Shown: positions 53,223 through 61,812 of the stretch, piece by piece
Layout: the number at the start of each line of letters is the position of its first letter
Numbering within the stretch: the stretch's first letter is position 1
NCBI GenBank assembly: GCA_963821885.1
Contig: CAWGFN010000003.1
Location: forward strand, 124,001-188,000
Origin: Oleiagrimonas sp963821885
GTDB lineage: Bacteria > Pseudomonadota > Gammaproteobacteria > Xanthomonadales > Rhodanobacteraceae
DNA: 64,000 bases
Reading direction: 5' to 3'
Translations under genes and position numbers: made by a program
The notes under the pieces: model-generated
Told to the model about the DNA's origin: nothing
The model's input: the letters and a program-made list of their open reading frames with translations, nothing else
Database searches by the model: none

Positions 53223-54161
53223 TCAGGCGCTTGCCGGACCCCTGGGCTTGACGCCGTCGACGATCTTGAACGCGGTGCCGACCACCTTGGACAGGTCGCC
53301 CATGTCCGAGGGCACGATCATCACGTTCGACTCCTTGGCGATGCCGCCCCACTGGGCGATGAAGTCCTGCGCCACCTGCATCTTCATGGCGTCCTGCGCG
53401 CCCGACTGCTGCAGCGCGGCGCCGATGGTGGACAGCGCGCGGGCGGTGGCCTCGGCCACGGTGGTCACGGCCTGGGCGTCGCCCTCGGCCTGCAGGACCT
53501 TGGAGCGCTTGGCGCCTTCGGCGCGGTTGATCTGCTGCTGGCGCTCGCCCTCGGAGACGTTGATGGCCTGCTGCTTCTCGCCCTCGGACTTGGCGATCAG
53601 CGCGCGCTTCTGGCGCTCGGCGGTGATCTGCAGCTCCATCGCGCGGATCACTTCCTGCGGCGGGTTGATGTCGCGGATCTCGTAGCGCAGCACCTTCACG
53701 CCCCAGTTCACCGCGGCGCTGTCCAGCTCGCTGACGATCGAGGCGTTGAGCTCGGTGCGCGAGGACAGCACCTCGTCGAGCTGCTTCTTGCCGACGTCCG
53801 AACGCATGATGGTCTGCGCCAGTTGCTCGACCGAGGACAGCGGGTCGGAGGTGCCGTAGGCGGCGGCCTTGGGGTCGGTGATCTGCAGGTACAGCACGCC
53901 ATCGATGGAAATCTGCGTGTTGTCCTTGGTGATGCAGACCTGCTTCTGCACGTCCATCGGCGTCTCGCGCAGGTCGAACTTGTAGGCGACGTTGTCGACG
54001 ATGGGAATCAGCAGGTTGAGGCCAGGTTCCAGCACGCGGTGGAAGCGGCCGAGGCGTTCGACCACCCAGGCGTGCTGCTGCGGCACGATGCGCAGGCCAC
54101 GGCTGATCAGGGTCAGGGCCAGGACCACCACGATGGTGGCGACGACGAGACTGGCGGACAT
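53223..54161 (-). CDS. SPFH/stomatin-like membrane protease-associated protein (QmcA-type)
   Basis: A 312-aa paraslipin with an N-terminal membrane anchor (about 4-22), an SPFH domain (about 24-200, beginning IVPQQHAWVVERLGRFHRVLEPGLNLLIPIVD) and a coiled-coil/oligomerisation region (QKRALIAKSEGEKQQAINVSEGERQQQINRAEG, about 190-230). Such proteins form membrane rings that organise proteases and lipid domains. It is encoded with an NfeD gene 39 bp upstream, a standard operon. The final PRGPASA tail is not conserved. Confidence 0.93.
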   Translation of the reverse strand: MSASLVVATIVVVLALTLISRGLRIVPQQHAWVVERLGRFHRVLEPGLNLLIPIVDNVAYKFDLRETPMDVQKQVCITKDNTQISIDGVLYLQITDPKAAAYGTSDPLSSVEQLAQTIMRSDVGKKQLDEVLSSRTELNASIVSELDSAAVNWGVKVLRYEIRDINPPQEVIRAMELQITAERQKRALIAKSEGEKQQAINVSEGERQQQINRAEGAKRSKVLQAEGDAQAVTTVAEATARALSTIGAALQQSGAQDAMKMQVAQDFIAQWGGIAKESNVMIVPSDMGDLSKVVGTAFKIVDGVKPRGPASA

Positions 54162-54200
54162 GTAGCTCTCCTTGTCGGTTGAAATGTGAGCCGGCCGCGC

Positions 54201-54644
54201 TCAGGCGGCGTCGGCGGTGGCCAGCACCAGCACGTTGCCCTCGCGGGCGACGATGCGCAGTGGCCGGCCGGGTTCCGGCGCGGCGGCGGAGGCATCCTGC
54301 ATCCGCGCCTGCCAGGCGGTACCGCGATAGGACACGCGGAGGAAGGTATCGTCGGCGCCGAGCACGTGCACGGTGCGGCCGATGTCGTCGTTGCTGACCT
54401 CGTCGGAGGCGCGGTTCTTCATGCGCCCGCGAACCCAGTGCGCGGCCGGCAGGCCGAACAGGATCACCACGCCGACCACCGCCAGCGACAGGGTCAGCCC
54501 GCCACCGGCGAAGGCGCAGGCGCCGCCGGCGAAACAGGCGACGGCGACGGCGATCAGGTAGATGGTCAGGGTGTGCATCTCGGACACGGCGATGATCGCG
54601 CCGATCACCAGCAGACTGGTGCCGAGCATCTCGGAAGAGTTCAT
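54201..54644 (-). CDS. NfeD-family membrane protein
   Basis: A 147-aa short NfeD protein with N-terminal membrane helices (about 8-30, 33-50 and 55-72) and a C-terminal OB-fold (about 85-145; NDDIGRTVHVLGADDTFLRVSYRGTAWQARM). NfeD partners of stomatin-like proteins, here the next gene, form membrane scaffolds. The initial ATG 54644 follows GAGCGCTCAACG. The OB domain contacts the SPFH protein in relatives. Confidence 0.9.
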   Translation of the reverse strand: MNSSEMLGTSLLVIGAIIAVSEMHTLTIYLIAVAVACFAGGACAFAGGGLTLSLAVVGVVILFGLPAAHWVRGRMKNRASDEVSNDDIGRTVHVLGADDTFLRVSYRGTAWQARMQDASAAAPEPGRPLRIVAREGNVLVLATADAA

Positions 54645-54853
54645 CGTTGAGCGCTCCTCGGGAACGCGCTGCCATCCGTTGTGCAGCGCTTGCCGGTCAT
54701 TTTACTCCCAAACGTGCCGGTGCCGTATGTCGCTTCGATGTCATCGGTCGAGGTATGCGCGTGAGCGCGAGTCGGACGCGCCGGGCGCGCTCGCGATCAT
54801 GTCCGTATGCTTGCGGCAGGAGTGTTGCCTGCGGCGCAGGGGGAGGGAATGTC

Positions 54854-55546
54854 ATGAAAGACGAGCGGACAGTCGTCGCGACGTCGCGGGTGATCGCCGA
54901 TGTCTACCTGGGACTGGATTTCCCGGCGGACTGGGTGGATCGCGAAACCGCGCTGGACATCAGCATGGGACGCGAGCATCTGTTCTCGGTGATGGCCTGG
55001 TTCGACGACGCCAGTCGGCCGCTCGCTGTGTGCTGGCGCATGCGTGACGGCGAGGAGCGTTTCGCCGCAGTCGGCATCGCCGGGACCGAGGGCGACGTTG
55101 GATTGCAGGCCATGATGCGCGATCTGGACGTCTGCAGCGGCAAGCTCGGCGTGCCCGATCTGCTGCGGACCCTGCTGTGGTCGCCGGCCAGCGTGGAACC
55201 CTGGCAGGCGATGAGCCTGCATCGCGTGGAGTTTGTTCGCGGCACCGTCTACACCAGCGGGCAGTGGGGATGGAACATGGCGCCGGAGGACATGGTCCAG
55301 CGTGCGGGCGAACTGCTGATCCTGTCGCGCACCGCGGAGAACGGCCTGGCCCTGCCGCTTCCGTCCAGCGCGGATGCCATGCGGTCGACGCCGCTGCCGC
55401 AGGATCCGGGGGTGACCATCTATCTGCCGGTGCGGGGCGGGCGTCCGCCGCTCAAGGTGTCGGCGATGCAGGGCATCGTGATTCTCCTGCTCGCCATCAC
55501 CGTGATCGGCGTGCTGGTCAGCGCCTGGCTGGGCGGGTTCGGCTGA
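54854..55546 (+). CDS. Hypothetical protein with C-terminal membrane anchor
   Basis: A 230-aa protein. The first about 200 residues are soluble and mixed alpha/beta, with ISMGREHLFSVMAWFDD and a Trp-rich stretch SGQWGWNMAPEDM. The C-terminal 25 residues are a single membrane helix (AMQGIVILLLAITVIGVLVSAWLGGFG), making it a tail-anchored protein. The start ATG 54854 is preceded by GGGAGGG. No domain is recognised and no operon partners are near; it is convergent with the sulfotransferase gene 224 bp away. Confidence 0.6.
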   Translation: MKDERTVVATSRVIADVYLGLDFPADWVDRETALDISMGREHLFSVMAWFDDASRPLAVCWRMRDGEERFAAVGIAGTEGDVGLQAMMRDLDVCSGKLGVPDLLRTLLWSPASVEPWQAMSLHRVEFVRGTVYTSGQWGWNMAPEDMVQRAGELLILSRTAENGLALPLPSSADAMRSTPLPQDPGVTIYLPVRGGRPPLKVSAMQGIVILLLAITVIGVLVSAWLGGFG

Positions 55547-55770
55547 CCTGCGCGCGGCGCGATGGCCATGGCCCATGACGGCGCATTGCACGGGCATGGT
55601 GCGACACGCCCGCGAGTCAAGTTCGCGCGGCTTGGCTGTCCCTCTCGCCAAGTGGCTCTGCGCGAGGCATAGGTGACTGGATCAGGGCCCGCTTCGGATG
55701 TCGCACAGTCCCCTTGTCAGCGAGAAGCCGAGTCTCCTCGAGGGCTTTGCCACCCAGCGGCATGCCGGGC

Positions 55771-56715
55771 TCAGGCGCCAGTCTCGGTGAGGCGCTCGAT
55801 GAAGCGGTCGACACGCTTGCTGAGACTGCCGATGGGGTGCAGATGCTCGGGGTCGAGATGGCGGTTGTTCTGCTCCAGCTGAAGGCGCTTGAAGCCGGAT
55901 TGCGCGGCATGCTTGAAGTTGGCATACAGCGTTGTTGCCTGTTCGATCATGGCTCGCTCGGATTCTGCAACGGCCGTGATGTCGTAATGGTGCACGCGCT
56001 TGCCATCGTAGTATTCGATGGCTCCATGGAGCGGCAGGTCCAGTGCGAGGCCGAGCGTGCGGAAAGTCTCTGCGTCGATATCCTCGTGGAACACGGCATG
56101 CACGTGCGGAAGCGTGCGAAGCATGCGGATATAGAGTTGCATGGCCAGCATGTATGCGCGCAGTACTTCGCGATGACTCGCGATGCGTCCGCCGAAGAAA
56201 CGCTCAAGCTCCTGCGTCGACACCAGCGAATCAAGTGGATTGCGGAAGGTGAAGATGTAGTGCGATGTATGGAAATGGCGGCTGTGGAAATCGTAGAGGA
56301 CGCGACTTTCGCCCCAGGCGTGCTCCGAGTTGAGCACGGTCTTGCTGCCCACGCGCGGATAGATCTGCGCGAGTCGCTCCAGGTATTGCCACCATGCGGC
56401 GTCGCGCTCGAACAGCGCCGGGCAGTGGGTGCTCTTGGTTTCCTGGTTGCCGAGTTCGCGATGCATGCGGTTGTAACGCTCGGCGAAATCCTTGTTGCCG
56501 GGGTCCATGTGCAGGCGGGGCTCGCCGAGCAGAAAAACGCCGGGATCGTCGTTCAGCGCGTTCTGCAGGATGGTTGTACCGGTACGCGCGGCGCCGATGA
56601 TGAAAAGGCCGCGGTCGGTGACGGCGTTGCAGCTGCGCGCACATTGCGACAGGCGACCACTCGCGCGGTTGTGCCAGGCGTCCGCAAGGCGCTGAAGAGG
56701 TGTCGTTTCAGCCAT
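55771..56715 (-). CDS. Sulfotransferase family protein
   Basis: A 314-aa PAPS-dependent sulfotransferase-fold protein. The 5'-phosphosulfate loop is LFIIGAARTGTTILQNAL (near residues 37-54), and the 3'-phosphate site is in YIFTFRNPLDSLVST. The acceptor region is not conserved enough to name a substrate. The start is ATG 56715; a TTG at 56718 is in frame. It is the last of a minus-strand operon after the DUF1304 and lytic transglycosylase genes. GC appears lower than in the flanking genes by eye, which may point to transfer. Confidence 0.85.
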   Translation of the reverse strand: MAETTPLQRLADAWHNRASGRLSQCARSCNAVTDRGLFIIGAARTGTTILQNALNDDPGVFLLGEPRLHMDPGNKDFAERYNRMHRELGNQETKSTHCPALFERDAAWWQYLERLAQIYPRVGSKTVLNSEHAWGESRVLYDFHSRHFHTSHYIFTFRNPLDSLVSTQELERFFGGRIASHREVLRAYMLAMQLYIRMLRTLPHVHAVFHEDIDAETFRTLGLALDLPLHGAIEYYDGKRVHHYDITAVAESERAMIEQATTLYANFKHAAQSGFKRLQLEQNNRHLDPEHLHPIGSLSKRVDRFIERLTETGA

Positions 56716-56725
56716 CAATCGGGCC

Positions 56726-57085
56726 TCATGTCGCCAGCCACATCAGAGCCAGCGCGAGTACGGCAGGCAGAGCCTGGACAAGAAGGATGCGACGGCTGGC
56801 CGTCATGCCCCCGAAGATGCCGGCCATGACCACGCACACAAGGAAGAACGTCTTGATCGCCTGTCCGTTGGCGGCGTCGAGAAGCCCCCAGGCCAGACCG
56901 GCGGCGAGGAAGCCGTTGTACAGGCCCTGGTTGGCGGCCAGCACGCGGGTGGCCTGCGCCTGCTCGCGGCTCATGCCGAACACGCGGCGGCCGACCGGGC
57001 CGGTCCACAGGAACATTTCCAGCACGAGGAAGTACACGTGCAGCAGGGCCACCAGGCCCACCAGAAGCTCGGCTGTCAGTGCCAT
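56726..57085 (-). CDS. DUF1304 membrane protein
   Basis: A 119-aa inner-membrane protein with four helices (about 7-27, 45-67, 75-93 and 100-118). The motif FLVLEMFLWTGPVGRRVFGM followed by LAANQGLYNGFLAAGL is the DUF1304 signature. Relatives are annotated as uncharacterised or epimerase-like without support. It lies 22 bp after the lytic transglycosylase gene and 10 bp before the sulfotransferase gene. Confidence 0.88.
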   Translation of the reverse strand: MALTAELLVGLVALLHVYFLVLEMFLWTGPVGRRVFGMSREQAQATRVLAANQGLYNGFLAAGLAWGLLDAANGQAIKTFFLVCVVMAGIFGGMTASRRILLVQALPAVLALALMWLAT

Positions 57086-57107
57086 GAGGATGTTCTCCGC
57101 GCCGCCG

Positions 57108-57749
57108 TCAGTGGCACATGATCTGATACCAGTGGCGGCAGCGGAAGCGCTGTTCGCAACGCTTGAGCTGGGCGCCGTACTCGCGCGCGCGCCAGTCGAC
57201 GCCGGCGGCGACCTTCAGCAGGTGGCTGTTGTGCTTCCAGGCGCCGCGCCGGTAACCGCCGATGCCCTCGTGGTAGGCGATGTACAGGTGCCTGGGATCC
57301 CACTTGGAGATGCCCAGTTCGCGATGGATCTTGTCGGTGTACCAGCCGATGAAGTCGAGCGCGTCGTCCATGTCCGAGCGGCTCTTGAACCAGCGGCCGT
57401 TCTCCCGCTTGTACTCCTTCCACACCGGATCCTGCGCCTGCGCGTAGCCGTAGGCGCTGGACTTGCGCGGCAGCGGGATGAACAGGAACCAGTGCCGCTT
57501 GGGGCGCGCATTGTCGCGGAAGCCCGACTCGCGGTTGACGAAGGCCATCAGCACGTTGATCGGCGTGCCCCAGCGCTTCTGCGCGGCGTGGGCGGCGTCG
57601 TACCAGTCCGGGTGCTGGGCGAACACCTGGCACAGGTCGTCGGTCTGCCGCGGCGGATTGCTGGCGCAGCCCGCGAGCAGGGTGAGGCCGAGGGCGAGAA
57701 TCACCAGCCGCCATGCGCGCGGCGTGGGAAGCGTCCGGAGCGTCATCAT
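57108..57749 (-). CDS. Lipoprotein lytic transglycosylase (SLT domain)
   Basis: A 213-aa outer-membrane lipoprotein that cleaves the glycan strands of peptidoglycan. The lipobox LLAGC places the acylated Cys at residue 28. The SLT catalytic Glu is in NRESGFRDNARPK (E74), followed by SSAYGYAQAQDPVWKEYKR and AYHEGIGGYRRG. The start is ATG 57749 or the next codon; the frame runs further upstream through the divergent GNAT start. It opens an operon with DUF1304 and the sulfotransferase. Confidence 0.88.
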   Translation of the reverse strand: MMTLRTLPTPRAWRLVILALGLTLLAGCASNPPRQTDDLCQVFAQHPDWYDAAHAAQKRWGTPINVLMAFVNRESGFRDNARPKRHWFLFIPLPRKSSAYGYAQAQDPVWKEYKRENGRWFKSRSDMDDALDFIGWYTDKIHRELGISKWDPRHLYIAYHEGIGGYRRGAWKHNSHLLKVAAGVDWRAREYGAQLKRCEQRFRCRHWYQIMCH

Positions 57750-57807
57750 GGGCCGTACTCTAGCAGCCGCGCTGGCCGGCGCGCCCCGCTTGCGGAACAA
57801 TGCACGC

Positions 57808-58362
57808 ATGACTGCCGAAACCGACATCGTGATCGAGACGCCGCGCCTGCGGCTGGCGCCGCTCGAGGCCACGGATGCGGCGGCGCTGTTCGCCTACCGT
57901 GGCGACCCCGATGTCGCGCGATACCAGGGCTGGCAGCCCGCGGACGTGGCCGAGGCGAAGGACTTCATCGCGCGACAGTGCGAACGCCCGTTCGGCACGC
58001 CGGATGGCTGGAACCAGCTGGCGATCCGCCTGCGCGAAGGTGACACGCTGATCGGCGATCTCGGCATCCATTTCCCGGCGAGCACAGACGATCCCATCGA
58101 GTTTGGCGTCACGCTGGATCCCGCCCACCAGGGGCGCGGGTATGCGCGCGAGGCGATGCGCGCCGGCATCGATCGCGCCTTCGGCGACTGGGGCTATCGG
58201 CGGGTGATCGCGTCGGTGGATCCGCGCAACACGGCCAGCGTGGCGCTGTGCCGGGCGCTGGGCATGCGCCAGGAAGCGCACCACGTGGAAAGCTACCTTT
58301 TCCGTGGCGAGTGGGTCGACGACGTCATCTTTGCTTTGCTGGCGCGGGAATGGCCGACGTAG
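57808..58362 (+). CDS. GNAT-family acetyltransferase (RimJ/RimL-like)
   Basis: A 184-aa GNAT acetyltransferase. The N-terminal strand ETPRLRLAPLEATDAAALFAYRGDPDVARYQ and motif A DPAHQGRGYAREAMRAGIDRAF (acetyl-CoA loop Q-x-x-G-x-A) are of the RimJ/RimL type, and the end is RALGMRQEAHHVESYLFRGEWVDDVIFALL. It probably modifies N-termini or small amines. ATG 57808 lies 58 bp from the divergent lytic transglycosylase start. Confidence 0.9.
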   Translation: MTAETDIVIETPRLRLAPLEATDAAALFAYRGDPDVARYQGWQPADVAEAKDFIARQCERPFGTPDGWNQLAIRLREGDTLIGDLGIHFPASTDDPIEFGVTLDPAHQGRGYAREAMRAGIDRAFGDWGYRRVIASVDPRNTASVALCRALGMRQEAHHVESYLFRGEWVDDVIFALLAREWPT

Positions 58363-58480
58363 GGTTCGCGGGCGGCAGTGGTCATGCCAAGCGGCAACGG
58401 CTAGTCTGGCGGCAACGCTGGTGGGTGAGCCGTCCACTGACCTGCTGGTGGGTGACCCCTGGCCCATTGGAGACAGCTCC

Positions 58481-59431
58481 ATGCCGCATGTCGCCGTTGC
58501 CCAGTTACCGCCTGTATGGCTCGATCGTGCCGCCACGCTGAATGCCAGCGTCCAGGCCGTGGCATCCGCCGCGGACTCGGGAGCGAGGCTGGTGGTGTTT
58601 CCCGAAACCCACGTGCCCGGCTATCCGGCATGGATCTGGCGATTGCGGCCCGGCGGCGATGCCCGGCTGTCCGAGTCCCTGTATGCGCGCTTGCTCGACC
58701 AGGCCGTGGACCTGGATGCCGATGGCCTCGCTCCACTGCGCGAAGCGGCGCGAAAGCACCGTGTCACCGTGGTGTGCGGCGTGCACGAGCGTGATGGCAT
58801 GGGCAGTCGCTCGACGCTGTACAACACCGCCGTGGTCATCGGCGACGAGGGCGAGGTCCTGCTTCGCCATCGCAAGCTGATGCCGACCAATCCCGAACGG
58901 ATGGTCTGGGGATTCGGTGACGGATCAAGCCTGAAAGTGGTGGATACGCCCGTGGGTCGCATCGGCGTGTTGATCTGCTGGGAAAATTTCATGCCCCTGG
59001 CGCGCTATGCGCTTTACGCGCAGGGCGTGGAAATCTACGTTGCGCCGACCTACGATGCCGGTTCCGGCTGGATAGGCACCCTGCAGCATATTGCCCGCGA
59101 GGGGCGCTGCTGGGTCATTGGCGCCGGCGTCGCATTGCGGCGTGCGAATCTCCTTTCCGCCCCCGCCGCGCTGGCCACGCTGTACCCGGAGGGCGAGGAC
59201 TGGATCAATCCCGGCGACTCGGCCGTGATCGCTCCGGGCGGCGCCCTGCTGGCCGGCCCGATGCACGAGGAGCACGGCCTGCTGCACGCCGAGATCGACG
59301 CGGCCCAGGTGGCCGTTGCCCGACGTGCGCTTGACGTGGCCGGGCATTATGCGCGCCCGGATGTGTTCACCTTGCACGTGGATACCCGCGTGCAGCACGC
59401 GGTCGATTTCGACGAAACCCGCGACCGATAG
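58481..59431 (+). CDS. Nitrilase-family carbon-nitrogen hydrolase
   Basis: A 316-aa hydrolase that converts nitriles (or amides) to acids. The catalytic triad is E42 in VVFPETHVPGYP, K132 in RHRKLMPTNPER and C166 in GVLICWENFMPLARY. The motifs PNYPAWIW-like GYPAWIW and CWENFMPLARYALYAQG put it with true nitrilases (aromatic or aliphatic) rather than amidases. The length is that of the family. The start ATG 58481 follows GGAGACAGCTCC. It stands alone. Confidence 0.92.
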   Translation: MPHVAVAQLPPVWLDRAATLNASVQAVASAADSGARLVVFPETHVPGYPAWIWRLRPGGDARLSESLYARLLDQAVDLDADGLAPLREAARKHRVTVVCGVHERDGMGSRSTLYNTAVVIGDEGEVLLRHRKLMPTNPERMVWGFGDGSSLKVVDTPVGRIGVLICWENFMPLARYALYAQGVEIYVAPTYDAGSGWIGTLQHIAREGRCWVIGAGVALRRANLLSAPAALATLYPEGEDWINPGDSAVIAPGGALLAGPMHEEHGLLHAEIDAAQVAVARRALDVAGHYARPDVFTLHVDTRVQHAVDFDETRDR

Positions 59432-59512
59432 CCTCCTGGGACCAGCCCGGAACGCGACTTGCCTTTCCGACGAGGATCGCCGCCGGACCTGGCGGCCAGG
59501 ATGAAACGAAAA

Positions 59513-59543
59513 CGGCACGGCGGACATCGCGCCCGCCGTGCCG
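59513..59543 (-). terminator. Terminator after the cytochrome-like gene
   Basis: An 11-bp stem, CGGCACGGCGG-N9-CCGCCGTGCCG, is followed on the minus strand by the T-rich TTTTCGTTTC. A second small hairpin, ACCGCCTC-N4-GAGGCGGT (59552-59571), lies between it and the stop codon. Confidence 0.7.
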
Positions 59544-59576
59544 CATGATCAACCGCCTCCGATGAGGCGGTGCGTC

Positions 59577-61052
59577 CTATTTGTTGTCGCGCGGCGGCAA
59601 CGGCGCGCCGTTGTACTTGTTGAAGCGACGGGCGTGCCCGGGACTGCGCTGCATCAGCGTCATGCTCTTGCACTGCGCCTGGGTGGCCTTGCACCACATC
59701 GGCAGCGACTTGAACGAGAACACCTCGTCGAAGTCGGTGGCGAAGGAACCCGGATCCATGGCCACGTCGCCGGGACGGTTCTGGAACCATTTCATCCAGG
59801 CCGTCGAGCCCGGCGCCGGCGAGCAGATGAAGCTGCCCTTCGGGTCCGGCTTGCCGTCGCTGCCGCAGGTCTGGAAATACGGCGGCGAGTCGGTGGCGAT
59901 CGACGGCAGCAGGAACGAGGTCATGCGGCCCTTGGCGGTGTTCCATTGCGAGGTGCTGTGGCAGCTCATGCAACCGGAATCGGGTTCGTTGGGCATCGGC
60001 TTGCCGTCCACGGCGATGTCGTTGCGACCGCCGTCGTTGGGTCCGGACAGGCGCCCGCCCCAGCCCAGCGTCTGCGTGGAGTATTTCGGCGCGGCCGGGT
60101 TGATCCAGTTCTCCTTGAGCGGCATGTCGGCCTTGACGGCCTCGGGGTCGTTGCCCCACTGCACGCCCAGCGGCACCATCTTGTCCCACACGTCCTTGCC
60201 CGGCGCGTTGCTGTCGTAGACCAGGGTCATGAACACCCAGCCGGTCGTCGGCGAGGACTGCGAATCCTTGACGATGATGTCGAATTGGGCCACATAGCCC
60301 GGCCACACGCGCGGCGTGCTGCTCTTGCCGACCGGCAGGTACATGTTCCAGACCTGGGCGCCCTTCATGGCGTCCCACCAGCCCAGTTTCTTGCTCGGGT
60401 CGGTGGAGGCGAACACCGCGGCCTTGACGATGATCGCGCCCTGCTCGAACTGCGCGTTGGTGGTGTCCAGGGTCGGCTGCATCGCCGAGGCGCCCCAGAA
60501 GTGATAAAGGCTGTAGGCGGCGCGCTGGTCGTAGTAGGTCAGCACATGCGTGTCGAAGGTGGTGCGCAGCCCGGTGCCGGGAAAGATCGACGGGCCGAAC
60601 TCGCCGGCCGCGTAGGTGCCGCGGATCGCCTCGCGTTCGCTGCCCAGCCAGGGCTCGTTGTACCAGCCGGCCCTGGCGGCGTTCCACTGGTCGTAATGCT
60701 CGATCAGCTGGCGTCCGTTGGCCGCGACGGCCTGCTTCAGCGCGGCCGCATAGGCGGCGGCGTTGTGCACGTTGATGGGCTGGTTGTGGATGGCCTCCTG
60801 CCAGGGCGCGTTCTTGAGCGGCGGCAGCGGCCGGGTCGGCCAGGCGTGGTTGAGCTTGAACAGCGGGCCGCTGTACTGGCTCCTGGGCGGAACCTGTCCG
60901 TTGTTGTCCTGGAACGGCGTGGCGGCGCGGGCCGCCTTCATCGATGGCTCGTGCTTGCCCTTGAATGCGCTCTGCGCGTGAGCCGTGTGCGTGGTGAACA
61001 ATCCGGCTGCGCACAGCAGGCCGGCGAACAGGATGTGCTGGCTGATCCTCAT
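59577..61052 (-). CDS. Secreted mono-haem cytochrome c-like protein
   Basis: A 491-aa periplasmic or secreted protein with a signal peptide (about 1-27, AHA-QS). One c-type haem site, CMSCH, lies at 361-365 with a possible distal Met downstream. The rest of the protein, including WGASAMQPTLDTTNAQFEQGAIIVKAAVF and WFQNRPGDVAMDPG, is a large domain I do not recognise. Several Cys near the C-terminus (TCGSDG, FICSP, MWCKATQAQC) may be disulfides. The ATG 61052 follows AAGGAATCGAAGACC. A redox role is likely; the partner is unknown. The length is too great for a simple electron carrier. Confidence 0.75.
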   Translation of the reverse strand: MRISQHILFAGLLCAAGLFTTHTAHAQSAFKGKHEPSMKAARAATPFQDNNGQVPPRSQYSGPLFKLNHAWPTRPLPPLKNAPWQEAIHNQPINVHNAAAYAAALKQAVAANGRQLIEHYDQWNAARAGWYNEPWLGSEREAIRGTYAAGEFGPSIFPGTGLRTTFDTHVLTYYDQRAAYSLYHFWGASAMQPTLDTTNAQFEQGAIIVKAAVFASTDPSKKLGWWDAMKGAQVWNMYLPVGKSSTPRVWPGYVAQFDIIVKDSQSSPTTGWVFMTLVYDSNAPGKDVWDKMVPLGVQWGNDPEAVKADMPLKENWINPAAPKYSTQTLGWGGRLSGPNDGGRNDIAVDGKPMPNEPDSGCMSCHSTSQWNTAKGRMTSFLLPSIATDSPPYFQTCGSDGKPDPKGSFICSPAPGSTAWMKWFQNRPGDVAMDPGSFATDFDEVFSFKSLPMWCKATQAQCKSMTLMQRSPGHARRFNKYNGAPLPPRDNK

Positions 61053-61415
61053 GGTCTTCGATTCCTTGAATGCTATCCCTGGATGATTCGGGCGGTCCGT
61101 GCCGATCACGCCATGCATCGTCCGCGCCCGACGCGCGCAGGGGCGAGCCGGATCCGCGCGCCGGCTATGCGCGCGTCATCCTGGTCTTCGGCAAAAAAAC
61201 CCGTTATCGGGCCGGATGCCGGCCCCCGACGCCGGCATCCGGGCCGGTCCCTCGCCCCATGCGGCATCGATGCTAGTGGCTATGATCCGACGTTCATGGG
61301 GATATCCGGCACAATCGAGGCGGGCATGCGCGGCCCGGACTTCCGGCACTGGCACCGGCAGCCGCATGAGCGCACCATGGGCGACGTTTACCGAAGCCCG
61401 AATCAGGAGGCTGCC
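61053..61415. other. Intergenic region with strong hairpin
   Basis: This 363-bp gap between the divergent cytochrome-like gene and the small membrane protein holds no gene I can support. A 12-bp perfect stem, CCGGATGCCGGC-N7-GCCGGCATCCGG (61212-61242), is the main feature. On the minus strand it is followed by CGATAACGGG and seven T (61193-61199), so it could be a terminator or attenuator in the cytochrome gene's leader. On the plus strand, AGGAGG precedes the small gene. Confidence 0.5.
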
Positions 61416-61613
61416 ATGCTGACGTTCATCGCCTGGATGCTCTTGCTGTTCTTCTGCTGGCCGCTGGCGCTGCTGGCGCTGGTGCTGTATCCGCTGGTCT
61501 GGTTGCTGATGCTGCCCTTCCGCCTGCTCGGCCTGGCCGTCGAGGGCGTGTTCGGGTTCATCAAGGGCATCATCATGTTGCCGGCGCGGGTCCTGGGCGT
61601 GCGCCCGGGCTGA
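61416..61613 (+). CDS. Small hydrophobic membrane protein
   Basis: A 65-aa protein, nearly all hydrophobic, with helices at about residues 4-28 and 27-50. The start ATG 61416 has a clear AGGAGG 6-11 bases upstream and a terminator follows the stop by 28 bp, so it is a genuine transcription unit. No domain is recognised; small inner-membrane proteins of this type often adjust transporters or sensors. Confidence 0.7.
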   Translation: MLTFIAWMLLLFFCWPLALLALVLYPLVWLLMLPFRLLGLAVEGVFGFIKGIIMLPARVLGVRPG

Positions 61614-61640
61614 CGCCATCGGCGGCATGTCGGTGTCGCA

Positions 61641-61665
61641 AGGGCCGCCCGGTGCGGCCCTTTTT
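61641..61665 (+). terminator. Rho-independent terminator after the small membrane gene
   Basis: An 8-bp stem, AGGGCCGC-N5-GCGGCCCT (61641-61661), is followed by TTTTT, 28 bp after the stop codon. Confidence 0.85.
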
Positions 61666-61812
61666 CTTGCATGGCCGGAACGTCGCGCCGGCGCCGTGGA
61701 GGGTCGCCGATGGACGGCATCCCCAGGCTGGAGTGGCGCACGCGTGGATGCGGCATAATCAGGCGCATCGATCGCACCCGTGCCCTGCCACGGGCCAGGG
61801 CAGGGGACACCG

